A stretch of DNA of 64,000 nucleotides from Cognatazoarcus halotolerans. Its GTDB lineage: Bacteria; Pseudomonadota; Gammaproteobacteria; Burkholderiales; Rhodocyclaceae. The stretch covers positions 1 to 64,000 of the forward strand of contig NZ_WUAF01000007.1 in assembly GCF_009800965.1 (NCBI RefSeq). The letters run 5' to 3'. Positions within the stretch are counted from its first letter, which is position 1; every line of letters starts with the position of its first letter. The translations under genes were made by a program, and so were the position numbers. This document shows, in pieces, positions 54,178 to 63,771 of this stretch. A model generated the notes under the pieces. It was given only the letters and a program-made list of their open reading frames with translations, was not told the origin of the DNA and ran no database searches.

Positions 54178-55962
54178 TCAGTCGGCGCATGCGCCGTCTT
54201 CCCGGGTGGCGTTGCAGGGTTGCGGCGAGGGCGTCTGCAAGGCCCCGGAAAGCCTGACCAGGCGCAGGAACTCGCCACGGTAGCCGAAACGGTCTTCGCC
54301 CCGCGCGCCGGCCGCGAGCTGTTCGATCTGCGCCGGGCCGAAGCTGCCGAGGTATTTGCCGCCGCGCAGATGCTGGCCGAAGGCCGCCACCGCGGCGGTA
54401 AAGCGCAGGTCGGTGCTGGCTGCCGTGGCCGGTCTGATCTGCGCGCGCTGCACCGCGACCTCGATCTCGCGCGACGCGCCACCGGCCGGCTGCTTGTAGC
54501 GCAGGCGCAGCATGCCCAGCTCGTCGCCATAGCCGGAGACGGGCGCCGGCCTCGCATAGCGGCTGTCGCCGAGCTGGCCAGGCGTGCCGACCAGGCTCAG
54601 TTCATACAGCGCGGTGACGCCGTGACCGGCGCCGACCTCGCCCGCGTCGACCTTGTCATTGCGGAAATCCTCGCGCGCCAGGGCGCGGTTCTCGTAGCCG
54701 ATGAGGCGGTACTCCGACACCACCGCAGGGTTGAACTCCATCTGGATCTTGACGTCGCGGGCAACGATCGAGAGCGTCGAGGCGGCCTCCTCGACCAACA
54801 CCTTGTGCGCCTCGTTGAGGGTGTCGATGTAGGCGTAGTTGCCGTCGCCCGCATCGGCGAGCTGTTCCATGAGGTCCTCGCGGTAGTTGCCGGTACCGAA
54901 GCCCAGCGTGGTCAGCGAGACGCCGCTGCGGCGACGGTCCTCGACCAGCGCCTTGAGCGCCTCGAAATCCGACAGGCCGACGTTGAAGTCGCCATCGGTG
55001 GCGAGCAGGATGCGGTTGATGCCGCCCTTGCGGAAGCCTTGCCGCGCCATCTCGTAGGCCAGCCGGATGCCGGCCTCGCCGGCCGTCGAGCCGCCGGGCT
55101 GAAGCGCCTCGAGGGCAGCGCGGATGGTGCCGCGTTCGCTACCCGGGGTGGGCGGCAGCACCACCTGGGTGCCGCTGGCGTAGGTCACCAGCGAGACGCG
55201 GTCCTGCGGACGCAGGGTGTCGGTGAGCAGCCGCAGCGCGTTCTTGAGCAGGGGCAGCTTGTTGGCGCTACTCATCGAGCCGGACACATCGACCAGGAAC
55301 ACCAGGTTGGCGGGCGGCAGCTCGGCCTGTCGGGCATCCATGGCGCGGATGCCGACGCGCAGCAGCAGGCGATTTGTGTTCCACGGCGCGGGTGCCACCT
55401 CGGTCTGCACTGCGAAGGGCTCGCCGCGGCGTGCCACCGGGCGGCTCTCCCACGGGAAGTAGTTGATCAGCTCCTCGATGCGCACCGCGTCGTCGGGCGG
55501 CAACTGGCCGGCCATGAGCATGCGCCGCACATTGGCATAGGCGCCAGTATCGACATCGATCGAGAAGGTCGAGAATGGCTGCACCGCGGTGGCCGTCACC
55601 CCGCCCTGCTCCAGCGCGGCGTAGCGTTCGTGCGAAGCCTCCTGCATCGGCACGGGTTGATACCCGGGCGCCGCCATGACCGCGGCCTGGGGCATCACCA
55701 GCCGCCTGGCAAAGTCCTGGTCGTGCATCGGCGCCGCCGGGCGGGGCGCCGGCGCGGCCTTGCCAAGCACCGCCTCCTGCTCGCGCACGATCCGTGCAGG
55801 CTGCGAAATGGCATGCGAATCGGCGCCGGCTTCGGTCCGCGTCGCCGCTTGATCGGGCGCTGCCGCGACCGGGCGGCGTTCGCTCTCAGGCGAGGTGCCG
55901 CAGGCGGCGAGGGAAAGTATCAGCAGGATGCAGGCAAGCGGGCGAAGTCGGGTGTCGAGCAT
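54178..55962 (-). CDS. YfbK-like vWA-domain lipoprotein
   Basis: 594 residues. A lipoprotein signal ends LSLAACG. The N-terminal segment (FSTFSIDVDTGAYANVRRML) is the YfbK-type von Willebrand factor N domain, and the vWA domain (about 220-400) has an intact MIDAS, FLVDVSGSMSS, with a later TDGDFN. A C-terminal DUF3520-type domain follows. Proteins of this family are periplasmic lipoproteins, often encoded next to an ECF sigma/anti-sigma pair as here. The exact role is unknown; binding a partner through the MIDAS is likely. Confidence 0.88.
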   Translation of the reverse strand: MLDTRLRPLACILLILSLAACGTSPESERRPVAAAPDQAATRTEAGADSHAISQPARIVREQEAVLGKAAPAPRPAAPMHDQDFARRLVMPQAAVMAAPGYQPVPMQEASHERYAALEQGGVTATAVQPFSTFSIDVDTGAYANVRRMLMAGQLPPDDAVRIEELINYFPWESRPVARRGEPFAVQTEVAPAPWNTNRLLLRVGIRAMDARQAELPPANLVFLVDVSGSMSSANKLPLLKNALRLLTDTLRPQDRVSLVTYASGTQVVLPPTPGSERGTIRAALEALQPGGSTAGEAGIRLAYEMARQGFRKGGINRILLATDGDFNVGLSDFEALKALVEDRRRSGVSLTTLGFGTGNYREDLMEQLADAGDGNYAYIDTLNEAHKVLVEEAASTLSIVARDVKIQMEFNPAVVSEYRLIGYENRALAREDFRNDKVDAGEVGAGHGVTALYELSLVGTPGQLGDSRYARPAPVSGYGDELGMLRLRYKQPAGGASREIEVAVQRAQIRPATAASTDLRFTAAVAAFGQHLRGGKYLGSFGPAQIEQLAAGARGEDRFGYRGEFLRLVRLSGALQTPSPQPCNATREDGACAD

Positions 55963-56167
55963 GGTGATTCTCCGTCGATGGATGCCCGGCGAGCCCGGGC
56001 CATGATCTCTTCAACGGATGAGCGCAGCGAACGGGGTTAAACCCGCCAAGACATTGCTTCGACGCGGATTCACAAGCGCCCCCGGTGTCGCAACCGCGCG
56101 CTTTCACGCTACAGTGGACCCGCCCCCGGCCAGTGCCGCCCAGCTCTTCACATACGGAACGGATTCG

Positions 56168-57577
56168 ATGCGCAAACGTGACAACAGCCTCTCCACCGAC
56201 CAGAAGGCCCTGATCCTCAATCTGGACAAGCACAAGTACGGTTCTATCGTCGAAATCGGGGCCGGGCAGGAAGTGGCGCGGCGCTTCTTCCACGTCGGCG
56301 CGGCTGCCGGCACGGTGGCCAAGACCATGTCGGCCTACGACATGGCGGTGAGCGACGACATCTACGGCCATGTGGACCGCTATGTGAGCCGCGCGCGCCT
56401 GCTGCAGATGCTCGACAAGGAATTCACCCAGGTGGTGCAGCGGCTCGCCGACAAGCGGCCGCGCAACACCACCTTCTTCGCCTATGCAGCGACTGTCACC
56501 GCGCGCAGCTTCAAGCAGAAGAACGAGTGCCACGGCTGGATCGGCGTGCGCCTGCAGCTGCATCCGGGCGCGGCGCCGAGCGACATCATCCTGCACGTGC
56601 GCATGCTCGACAACGACAACGCGCTGCAGTCCGAGGCGCTCGGCATCCTCGGCGTGAACCTCATCCACGGTGCCTTCTTCCACTACCAGCAGCCGGAATG
56701 GATCATCGAGAGCCTGGCCGACGGGCTGTCATCCGACCGCATCGAGGTGGACCTGATCCACTTCTCGGGGCCGTACTTCGAGGAGGTCGAAAACCGGCTG
56801 ATGAACCTGCACCTGATCACCAGTTGGCTGACCCGCGCGGTCATCTTCAACCCGGCCGGCGAGGTGGTGGTGCCCGGCGAGCTGCTCTATCGCAAGCCGA
56901 TGCTGGTGATCCGTGGCAGCTTCAAGCCGGTGACCTGCGTGAACATCGACATGATGCAGGGCGGCCAGAAGCAGTTCAGCCAGGTCGCCGCGGTCAATGA
57001 GAGCGAGATCCTCTCGCTCGCCGAAATCACCACCAATTCGCTGGTCAGCGGCGACAACATCGATGGCGCCGACTTCCTCGCCCGCATCGATCTGCTCGGC
57101 TCGCAGGGCTATACGGTGATGATCTCCGACTACCTGCGCTTCTTCCGCCTGCGAGCCTACCTGCGGCGGTACACGCAAAAGCCGATCGGCATCGTCATGA
57201 GCGTGCGCGACCTCGAGGCGCTGTTCGACGAGAAATACTACGAGGGCCTCGAAGGCGGCATCCTTGAAGCCTTCGGCAAACTCTTTCCCGACAATACCCA
57301 CGTCTATGTCTATCCCTCGCGCCGCCAGGGGGAGAGCGAGATGGTCACCCTCGACAACGTACCGGTGCCCGGCCATCTGCGTCACCTGCTCGCCTTCCTC
57401 AAGGAAAACGGAAAGCTGGTCGCCATCGAACCGCAGGATGTGGAGCACCTCGAGATCGATGCCAGCGAAACGCTGGCCGCCCTGCGCCGGGGTCCTGGCG
57501 CCTGGGAGAAGGACGTGCCCGAGGGCGTCGCCCAGCGCATCATCGAAGGACGTCTGCTCGGTTACGACTCGGAGTAG
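56168..57577 (+). CDS. Large cytoplasmic protein of unknown function
   Basis: 469 residues, no signal peptide or membrane helix. The sequence is evenly folded-looking, with conserved-looking blocks KYGSIVEIGAGQEVARRFFH, AAGTVAKTMSAYDMAVSDDI and SQVAAVNESEILSLAEITTN. GAGQEVARRFF resembles a nucleotide-binding loop but I cannot assign a family. It appears full-length, with start MRKRDNSLST at 56168, and ends cleanly. It is divergent from the YfbK gene and monocistronic. I would not name a function. Confidence 0.78.
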   Translation: MRKRDNSLSTDQKALILNLDKHKYGSIVEIGAGQEVARRFFHVGAAAGTVAKTMSAYDMAVSDDIYGHVDRYVSRARLLQMLDKEFTQVVQRLADKRPRNTTFFAYAATVTARSFKQKNECHGWIGVRLQLHPGAAPSDIILHVRMLDNDNALQSEALGILGVNLIHGAFFHYQQPEWIIESLADGLSSDRIEVDLIHFSGPYFEEVENRLMNLHLITSWLTRAVIFNPAGEVVVPGELLYRKPMLVIRGSFKPVTCVNIDMMQGGQKQFSQVAAVNESEILSLAEITTNSLVSGDNIDGADFLARIDLLGSQGYTVMISDYLRFFRLRAYLRRYTQKPIGIVMSVRDLEALFDEKYYEGLEGGILEAFGKLFPDNTHVYVYPSRRQGESEMVTLDNVPVPGHLRHLLAFLKENGKLVAIEPQDVEHLEIDASETLAALRRGPGAWEKDVPEGVAQRIIEGRLLGYDSE

Positions 57578-57672
57578 TCCGCTGCGCGGCAGGATCGGTT
57601 TCGGGCTGGCGCACCGGGCAGCATCCGGCCGATTTTCTGCCCTCATTTGGTGCGAAAACGCCGTCAAATCTC

Positions 57673-57691
57673 GGCGAAAGCGCCCCTTTTT
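57673..57691 (+). terminator. Weak intrinsic terminator candidate
   Basis: GGCG-AAAG-CGCC is followed by CCTTTTT, about 95 bases after the stop of the unknown 469-residue protein. The stem is only four pairs, so efficiency would be low. Confidence 0.3.
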
Positions 57692-57743
57692 GGTGCAATG
57701 TGCAGTCAATTATGTTTTTTTGGCGATTCTCGTCCGATTGCGC

Positions 57744-57771
57744 TTGTCCTTGAATCTCGTCGCCCTATAAT
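57744..57771 (+). promoter_or_regulatory. Strong sigma-70 promoter of the HhH protein gene
   Basis: TTGTCC (57744-57749) and a perfect TATAAT (57766-57771) are 16 bases apart. Transcription would start near 57778, leaving a leader of about 24 bases before the ATG at 57802. This is the best sigma-70 match seen by eye in the window. Confidence 0.7.
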
Positions 57772-57801
57772 CCGCGCTCATTTTTCGTGGATCTCAAACT
57801 C

Positions 57802-59046
57802 ATGTACGCAACCGCACTCGACGCTCTCGTCACTTCCCAGCCGGCCGCCCGTCTTGGTGGAGTGTTCGGCTACAGAATGGAAGGCGACGAAGCCTCGCTC
57901 AATGCGGAACTCGCCGTGATCGACGCAGCACAACTTGGCAATGCCGACTGGGCACTGCAGCTGTGGGCCTGCGACGCGGACGCAAACGGTCGTCTGCAAG
58001 GGATCAAGGTGGCGGAAGTTCCGCTGGGCGCCCTCCAGGCCGACCCCTATGGCACCACGCCCGTCGCCGGCAACGCCGTTGCCCTGCCGCCCGCCGGCAC
58101 CGGCACGCATACCATCGTCCTCGCGCTGGCCAGCGGCATCAGCGGCCAATACGGCCAGATCCACGATTTCGCGGTGTTTGGCAACGCCCAGCAATTCACG
58201 CAGCCGCGTCTCGATGGCGCGGTCGGCTACCAGTTCGGCGACAACACGGTGCGCCTGTCGGTGGAGCGCATTGCCAACCCCCGCGAGGCGGGCAGCGTCA
58301 GTGGCACGCTGGCACTCGAGCTGTGGGCGCTGGATGCCCCCTACAGCGGCGGCGCCTTCGCCGGATCGCTGGTCGGCGGCGTGCAGATCGGTTCGCTGGA
58401 AGGCCAGTCGGAATGGCGCGACGTCGCGGTGAATGCCGATACCGCTGCGCTGGCAGCCGGCACCTGGAACCTGGTGCTGATGCTGCGCGAATGGACGCCG
58501 GCCGGTTTCGTGACCCGCGACTACAGCAATTTCGCAAACCCGCACATCGTGGTGCCCGCCCAGAGCGTTGAAGTCGCCGTCGAAGTCGCCGCAGTCGAAG
58601 CTCCGGTCGCCGAGCAGCAGGCAGAACCTGCAGCCGCGCCGGCAAAGGCCGCTGCTGAAAAACCGGCAGTCGCCGCAGCACCCAAAGCGGCTGCCGCCCC
58701 GGCAGCTGTCGAAGCCAAGCCCGCCGCTGCCGAGAAGCCTGCGGTCGAGGCCAAGCCCGCTGCGGCCGCCAAGACGAGCAAAGCGGCAAAGCCGGCCACC
58801 GAAGCAAAAGCGGCTCCGGCCAAGACTGCCTCGGTAACGAGCATCGACAAGGCCAGCAAGGCCAAGGCGCTGCCTTCGGTCAATGAGTCCAGCGCCGAAG
58901 AGCTCGCCAGCGTCAAGGGTCTGAGCAAGACCGCGGCCAAGGCGATCATCGCGGCACGCCCCTACAAGAGCCTCGATGAGCTGACCCGTGCCAAGGGCGT
59001 CGGCGAGAAGCTGCTCGCCAAGATCCGCCAGCAAGTCAGCCTGTAA
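57802..59046 (+). CDS. Protein with duplicated N-terminal domain, Ala/Lys/Pro linker and C-terminal helix-hairpin-helix
   Basis: 414 residues. Two similar beta-rich units of about 110 residues (roughly 15-120 and 125-235) share an ending pattern, with DFAVFGNAQQF in the first and DYSNFANPHIV in the second, and share LQLWACDAD/LELWALDAP. A low-complexity linker (about 240-355) of Ala, Pro, Lys and Glu resembles histone H1-like tails. The C-terminus (NESSAEELASVKGLSKTAAK, then a second hairpin) is a ComEA-type helix-hairpin-helix, which usually binds DNA. The ATG at 57802 fits the promoter; a GTG at 57787 is possible. No signal peptide is seen, so it is probably cytoplasmic. Function unknown. 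Confidence 0.8.
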   Translation: MYATALDALVTSQPAARLGGVFGYRMEGDEASLNAELAVIDAAQLGNADWALQLWACDADANGRLQGIKVAEVPLGALQADPYGTTPVAGNAVALPPAGTGTHTIVLALASGISGQYGQIHDFAVFGNAQQFTQPRLDGAVGYQFGDNTVRLSVERIANPREAGSVSGTLALELWALDAPYSGGAFAGSLVGGVQIGSLEGQSEWRDVAVNADTAALAAGTWNLVLMLREWTPAGFVTRDYSNFANPHIVVPAQSVEVAVEVAAVEAPVAEQQAEPAAAPAKAAAEKPAVAAAPKAAAAPAAVEAKPAAAEKPAVEAKPAAAAKTSKAAKPATEAKAAPAKTASVTSIDKASKAKALPSVNESSAEELASVKGLSKTAAKAIIAARPYKSLDELTRAKGVGEKLLAKIRQQVSL

Positions 59047-59083
59047 GCGAGCGTGCTGGCTCGGCCAGCGCGAAAACATCCGG

Positions 59084-59125
59084 ACGACACCGACGCCCAT
59101 CGCGGCATCGGTGTCGTTTTTCTTT
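59084..59125 (+). terminator. Rho-independent terminator of the HhH gene
   Basis: ACGACACCGA (59084-59093) pairs perfectly with TCGGTGTCGT (59108-59117), followed by TTTTCTTTT. It lies 38 bases after the stop and closes the transcription unit before hypA. Confidence 0.88.
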
Positions 59126-59252
59126 TGTACGCCGCCCGGCGGGCACGAATGCGCTGCAACTTCCGCGGTGATAGCATCGAATCCCGGTCAGGCCGGGCTG
59201 TCATGCGATCGGCCGGAGACAGGTTTCACTGCGCACGAGGATCGAGTCCGCA

Positions 59253-59594
59253 ATGCATGAGATGTCGCTGGCCGAGGGTATCCGCGAGATCGTCGACGAG
59301 GCAGTACGAACGCAGCGGCTGGGTCGGGTACGGACCGTTGTGGTGGAGATCGGGGAACTCTCGTCGGTGGAGCCCGAAGCGCTGGCCTTCTGCTTCGACG
59401 AGGTCATGCGCGGCGGGCCCGCCGAAGGCGCGCGAATGGAAGTGGTCGGCGTGGCGGGCTCCGGATTGTGCCTGCAGTGCCACCAGACCGTTGCAATGCA
59501 TCGGCTTTACGACGCTTGTCCGGCGTGCGGCGGCTACCAGCTGCAGCCCCGCGACGGGATGGAAATGCGGGTGAAGGAAATCGAAGTCGAGTAG
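59253..59594 (+). CDS. hypA: Hydrogenase maturation nickel metallochaperone HypA
   Basis: 113 residues, full length. MHEMSLAEGI carries the N-terminal nickel ligands (H2, E3), and two CxxC pairs (CLQC and CPAC) form the structural zinc site. It hands nickel to [NiFe]-hydrogenase together with HypB. First gene of a hypABCD run, with the others following at short spacing. The hydrogenase structural genes are not in the window. Confidence 0.95.
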   Translation: MHEMSLAEGIREIVDEAVRTQRLGRVRTVVVEIGELSSVEPEALAFCFDEVMRGGPAEGARMEVVGVAGSGLCLQCHQTVAMHRLYDACPACGGYQLQPRDGMEMRVKEIEVE

Positions 59595-59645
59595 TTATTG
59601 GATCATCGGCGCAGACCGGCGGTCACGATGATCGAGGAGCAGGGA

Positions 59646-60554
59646 ATGTGTACCGTATGCGGCTGCGGGACGGGACAGGTCAGAATTGGGCAGGTGGCGC
59701 ACGCCCGGCCGGCACGCCAGCCCACGCTTGCCTGGCGGCCGCGTGCCGCATCGTCTGTCGACCCGGACCCCGACGAATTGCACGGTCATGACGCGCGTAC
59801 CGGGCCAGAGCCGCTCGTGACGGACGAGACCCTCGACTACGGAAGCGGGCCTGCTCAGGCGAATGCACCCGGCCTGAGCCAGCGCCGGATGGTGAAGATC
59901 GAGCAGGACATCCTCGGCAAGAACGACCGCCTTGCCGCGGCCAACCGGCAGTGGCTCGCAGGCCGCGGCATCTGCACACTCAACTTGCTCTCCGGCCCAG
60001 GCGCCGGCAAGACCACGCTGCTGTGCCGGACCATCGCCGAGCTCCGGGACACCGTTCCGGTCGCGGTGATCGAGGGCGACCAGCAGACCGATTTCGACGC
60101 CGAGCGCATCCGCGCCACCGGGGCACGCGCATTACAGATCAATACCGGCAAGGGCTGCCACCTCGATGCGCAGATGATTTCGCAGGCGCTCGCGCGCCTC
60201 GCGCCAGCAGAGGATTCCCTGCTGCTGATCGAGAACGTCGGCAACCTGGTGTGCCCGGCCGCCTTCGACCTGGGCGAAGCCCGCAAGGTGGTGATCCTGT
60301 CTGTGACCGAGGGCGAGGATAAACCGCTCAAGTATCCGGACATGTTCGCCGCCGCAGACCTGCTGCTGATCAACAAGATCGACCTGTTGCCCCACCTCGA
60401 CTTCGATGTCGACCTGGCGCTGGAATTCGCTCGCCGCGTCAAGCCCGGCCTGCCTTCGATCCGGGTATCAGCGCGCACAGGAGAGGGGTTCGACGAATGG
60501 CTTGCCTGGCTGCGCGCGACATGGTCCGCGGCCGGTCGTCGCAAGGTGGGCTGA
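59646..60554 (+). CDS. hypB: Hydrogenase maturation GTPase HypB
   Basis: 302 residues. The N-terminal MCTVCGCG contains the CxxCGC high-affinity nickel site. A variable region (about 15-85) is short and has only two His, so it is not a His-rich nickel store. The G domain has [27 protein letters not shown] (second metal site) and [10 protein letters not shown]. The ATG at 59646 with GAGGAG upstream is preferred; an upstream frame opening at 59598 adds nothing recognisable. It supplies energy for nickel insertion with HypA. Confidence 0.95.
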   Translation: MCTVCGCGTGQVRIGQVAHARPARQPTLAWRPRAASSVDPDPDELHGHDARTGPEPLVTDETLDYGSGPAQANAPGLSQRRMVKIEQDILGKNDRLAAANRQWLAGRGICTLNLLSGPGAGKTTLLCRTIAELRDTVPVAVIEGDQQTDFDAERIRATGARALQINTGKGCHLDAQMISQALARLAPAEDSLLLIENVGNLVCPAAFDLGEARKVVILSVTEGEDKPLKYPDMFAAADLLLINKIDLLPHLDFDVDLALEFARRVKPGLPSIRVSARTGEGFDEWLAWLRATWSAAGRRKVG

Positions 60555-60558
60555 GAGC

Positions 60559-60798
60559 ATGTGCCTGGCCATTCCCGCGCGGGTCGTCGAACTGCTCGAC
60601 GGCGACAATGCACGCATCGACCTGGGCGGCGTGCTGAAGGAAATCTCGCTGGCCCTGGTCGAGGATGTCGCGGAGGGCGACTACGTGATCGTGCATGTGG
60701 GCTACGCGCTGTCGAAGCTCGACACCGACGAGGCCGAGCGCACGCTGGCGCTGTTTGCCGAAGCCGGCCTGGCTGGCGGCGCGGTGGCGCCAGGGTGA
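60559..60798 (+). CDS. hypC: Hydrogenase maturation chaperone HypC
   Basis: 79 residues. [12 protein letters not shown] has the essential Cys2 that binds the Fe(CN)2CO precursor with HypD, and [10 protein letters not shown] is the second conserved block. It starts 4 bases after the hypB stop and its own stop overlaps the hypD start. No hypF lies between hypB and hypC, although that order is common in related organisms. Confidence 0.95.
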   Translation: MCLAIPARVVELLDGDNARIDLGGVLKEISLALVEDVAEGDYVIVHVGYALSKLDTDEAERTLALFAEAGLAGGAVAPG

Positions 60799-61976
60799 AG
60801 TACATCGACGAATTCCGCGATGGTGCGCTGGCGCGCAAGCTCGCCGCGGCAATCCGCGCCGAGATCGATCCGGCGCGCGATTACGCATTCATGGAGTTCT
60901 GCGGCGGCCATACCCATGCCATCTCGCGCTACGGCGTCACCGACCTGCTGCCGCTGAACGTGCGCATGGTCCACGGCCCCGGCTGCCCGGTGTGCGTGCT
61001 GCCGATCGGCCGCCTCGACATGGCCATCTCGCTGGCGCTCGAGCGGCCGGAGGTGATCGTCTGCAGCTATGGCGACTGCCTGCGAGTGCCGGCCTCGGCG
61101 GGCCTGTCGATGCAGAAGGCGCGGGCGCGCGGCGCCGATATCCGGGTGATCTATTCGGCTGCGGACGCCCTCAACCTCGCGCGCACCAACCCGGAGCGCG
61201 AGGTGGTGTTCTTCGCGATCGGTTTCGAGACCACCACGCCGCCCACCGCGCTGGTGATCCGCGAGGCCGACGCGCTTGGCCTCGGCAACTTCAGCGTCAT
61301 CTGCAACCACGTGCTGACCCCGCCCGCCATCGCGGCGATCCTCGATGCACCCGGAAGCGGCGAAGCCGAGGGTGTGCACCTCGACGGCTTCGTCGGCCCG
61401 GCGCATGTTTCCACCGTCATCGGCAGCCGCCCGTACGCGGCCTTTGCGCAGAAGTATCGGAAACCGGTCGTCATCGCCGGCTTCGAACCGCTGGATGTGA
61501 TGCAGGCGGTCCGCATGCTGATCCGCCAGGTAAACGAGAGCCGCGCCGAAGTGGAAAACGAGTTCACCCGCGCCGTCACCGAGACCGGCAACCTCAAGGC
61601 ACAGGCGCTGATGGACGAGGTGTTCGCGCTGCGCGACAGCTTCGAGTGGCGCGGCCTCGGCCAGCTTGCACACTCGGCCCTGCGCATCCGCGAGCGCTTT
61701 GCCGCGTTCGACGCCGAAGCAAAATTCGGCCTCGCCTACCGCAGCGTGGCCGACCACAAGGCCTGCGAATGCGGTGCCATCCTGCGCGGCGTCAGGACGC
61801 CCGCACAGTGCCGCATCTTCGGTACCGCCTGCACGCCGGAGAATCCGATGGGCTCCTGCATGGTGTCATCCGAGGGCGCCTGCGCGGCGCACTACACCTA
61901 TGGGCGCTTCAGGGACGAGGCCGTGGCGGGGACTCCTGCGAAAGGACGCTTCGTGACGTCCGCTCAGGGCGGGTGA
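60795..61976 (+). CDS. hypD: Hydrogenase maturation iron-sulfur protein HypD
   Basis: 393 residues, GTG start overlapping the hypC stop by 4 bases (GTGA). [22 protein letters not shown] and the C-terminal cysteine set ([31 protein letters not shown]) are the conserved [4Fe-4S] and redox Cys of HypD, which builds the Fe(CN)2CO unit with HypC, HypE and HypF. It is the last of the cluster here; hypE and hypF must be elsewhere. It converges with the GNAT gene. Confidence 0.96.
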   Translation: MKYIDEFRDGALARKLAAAIRAEIDPARDYAFMEFCGGHTHAISRYGVTDLLPLNVRMVHGPGCPVCVLPIGRLDMAISLALERPEVIVCSYGDCLRVPASAGLSMQKARARGADIRVIYSAADALNLARTNPEREVVFFAIGFETTTPPTALVIREADALGLGNFSVICNHVLTPPAIAAILDAPGSGEAEGVHLDGFVGPAHVSTVIGSRPYAAFAQKYRKPVVIAGFEPLDVMQAVRMLIRQVNESRAEVENEFTRAVTETGNLKAQALMDEVFALRDSFEWRGLGQLAHSALRIRERFAAFDAEAKFGLAYRSVADHKACECGAILRGVRTPAQCRIFGTACTPENPMGSCMVSSEGACAAHYTYGRFRDEAVAGTPAKGRFVTSAQGG

Positions 61977-62096
61977 AAGCTTTGTTTCGGGCGGTGAATC
62001 CCGCGAGCGATAGCAGTTTCGCGGCAGTAGCCTGCCTGATGGATTTGGCGTATCCGTTGGTTCGATGAAACGCGTTGTACGGAGACGGGGACGTGG

Positions 62097-62630
62097 TCAA
62101 CGGATACCCGCCCCGGGCGCTGAGTCTGTCGTCGCGGTTGCAGAGAACGACAGCGCGTGTATATCGGCCTTCGGCGCCAGAACAACGATGCCGCGAGGAT
62201 AGGTTTCATTCCTCAGGCAAGACAAACCAAGCTTTGCGAATATGTATCTGGCCACCGGATGGGCGGTAGCCAGGTGAATTTCCCGGATCTCCAGCATTCT
62301 GGCCGTTTCCACTGTCGCTTCGAACAGCAGGCGAGCCACGCCCTGCTTTCGCCATGGTGCCGATACGCTGGCTCCAAGCTCGGCCGAATCGCCATGGACG
62401 GCGAGGTGAACGAAGCCGATGACGGGTTCATCGACCGCCGCAACGGCCAAACCGATATCCCGCTCGAAATCGATACGGCCGACATAGGCTGCAATGCCGG
62501 TATCCGAGAGCGAGGTGGCAAAGCGGCCATACCGGTCGTCGTCGTCGAGCGCCAGCAGGTGGTCGAGAACCCGCGTGCGCTGCGAGGCGATGATGCGGTA
62601 GGGCTCGCCCGGGATGGGTGGGCGCGTCAC
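62097..62630 (-). CDS. GNAT-family N-acetyltransferase
   Basis: 177 residues. The acetyl-CoA motif is RKQGVARLLFEA, preceded by a beta-strand ELGASVSAPW and followed by HLATAHPVARYIFAKLG. The GTG at 62630 overlaps the nrdB stop by 4 bases (GTGA), so translation is coupled to nrdB; a TTG at 62636 is less likely. The substrate is unknown. Co-translation with a ribonucleotide reductase subunit is unusual and functionally unexplained. Confidence 0.8.
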   Translation of the reverse strand: MTRPPIPGEPYRIIASQRTRVLDHLLALDDDDRYGRFATSLSDTGIAAYVGRIDFERDIGLAVAAVDEPVIGFVHLAVHGDSAELGASVSAPWRKQGVARLLFEATVETARMLEIREIHLATAHPVARYIFAKLGLSCLRNETYPRGIVVLAPKADIHALSFSATATTDSAPGAGIR

Positions 62631-63757
62631 TCCCAAGCCAGGGCCCCGCCGGTCTGGTACTCGGTCACCCGGGTTTCGAAGAAATTCTTCTCCTTGCGCA
62701 GGTTGGCTTGCTCGTCCAGCCAGGGCAAGACGTTTTCCGCGCCGGGAAAGGGCTCCGCGACGCCGACCTGACGGGCACGCCGATTGGCGATGAAGCGAAA
62801 CTGTTGCACGTGCAGCTCGGCGTTGTAGCCGAGGATGGGTTCGCGCAGGATATGGCCGGCGTAGGCGCTTTCGGCTGCCTCGGCCTCGTGCCAGAGTTCG
62901 CCGAGGGCCTGCGGGTCGAGGGTCAGGCCTTCTTCCTTGAGCAGTTCCCGGATGACCCGTATGCCGAAGGCGCAGTGCAGGACCTCGTCGCGCATGATGT
63001 ACTGAAGCTGCTCTGCCGCCCCTTTCATCAGCCCCCGGCGCTGCAGGGCAAAGATGGGCGTAAAGCCGTTATAGAACCAGCAGCCCTCGAAGATGACGGC
63101 AAAGAAGAAGTACGACAGGGCGAACTCGTGGAGGTTGTCCGGCTTGGTCAGGTCAAAGTCCGAACGCAACACGCGCTCGAGACGCTGGTTGGCCAGCTGA
63201 ATCTTCCCGTTGATCTGCGCTACCACCCGGTAGCGGTTGTAGATTTCCTGCTGGTCGAGACCCAGACTTTCGATGCAGTGCTGATACGTCCAGGTGTGCA
63301 GGGCCTCCTCGTACACTTGGCGCGCCTGGTAGATCTGAAGTTCCGGCGCGCTCATTTTTTCCATGACCGCCAGACCGATATTGCGCATGGCCAGGATGTC
63401 GGAGGTGGTCAGATAGGCGAGCACGTTCTCGAAGACGTGCCGCTCTGCCGCGGTCAGCTTGTGGTGGTAGTCGTGCACATCCTGCGCCATGGAGATTTCC
63501 AGCGGCGTCCAGTGATTGCGGTTGGCCTTGAGGAAGAACTCCCAGGCCCAGGGATACTTGAACGGCGCCAGCTGGTTGATGTCAGCCTTGCCGTTGACGA
63601 TGCGCTTATCGGCGGCATTCACCGCAGCCAGGACCTTGCCTGGCTGCACGGGTTCGTCGTGTTGCGCGGATGGGGGCGGTGCGATTTGCGCCGCCGGAGG
63701 TTGAGGGGATACATGGGATGGGGCATCCCAATCGTCGAAGCGATAGGCGGTGTTCAT
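62627..63757 (-). CDS. nrdB: Class I ribonucleotide reductase beta (R2) subunit
   Basis: 376 residues. Metal ligands are visible as E151 and H154 (EEALH), E224 (FEGCWF) and E258, H261 (DEVLH); the first carboxylate lies in WTPLEISM, where E87 is the best candidate. The radical tyrosine is Y158 (HTWTYQH), four residues after H154, so this is the Tyr-radical type rather than class Ic. A Pro/Ala-rich N-terminal extension of about 40 residues precedes the core. The C-terminal peptide (TEYQTGGALAWE) should dock to the alpha subunit. The ATG at 63757 has GAGGACAG upstream. Confidence 0.93.
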   Translation of the reverse strand: MNTAYRFDDWDAPSHVSPQPPAAQIAPPPSAQHDEPVQPGKVLAAVNAADKRIVNGKADINQLAPFKYPWAWEFFLKANRNHWTPLEISMAQDVHDYHHKLTAAERHVFENVLAYLTTSDILAMRNIGLAVMEKMSAPELQIYQARQVYEEALHTWTYQHCIESLGLDQQEIYNRYRVVAQINGKIQLANQRLERVLRSDFDLTKPDNLHEFALSYFFFAVIFEGCWFYNGFTPIFALQRRGLMKGAAEQLQYIMRDEVLHCAFGIRVIRELLKEEGLTLDPQALGELWHEAEAAESAYAGHILREPILGYNAELHVQQFRFIANRRARQVGVAEPFPGAENVLPWLDEQANLRKEKNFFETRVTEYQTGGALAWE

Positions 63758-63771
63758 GCGCTGTCCTCGAT

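Noticed and set aside
54088..56040. 650-codon open frame opposite the YfbK-like gene
   Set aside because: Shadow with biased composition and no recognised domain; it would also span the sigma/YfbK boundary.
57640..57705. TTGGTGC repeats resembling NtrC half-sites
   Set aside because: Two direct TTTGGTGC elements occur, but not in the inverted TGCACC-N5-GGTGCA arrangement, and the downstream promoter looks like sigma-70, not sigma-54.
59140..59170. GGCACG...TGC element upstream of hypA as a sigma-54 promoter
   Set aside because: The GG and GC dinucleotides are not at the required 12-base register, so the match is not acceptable.
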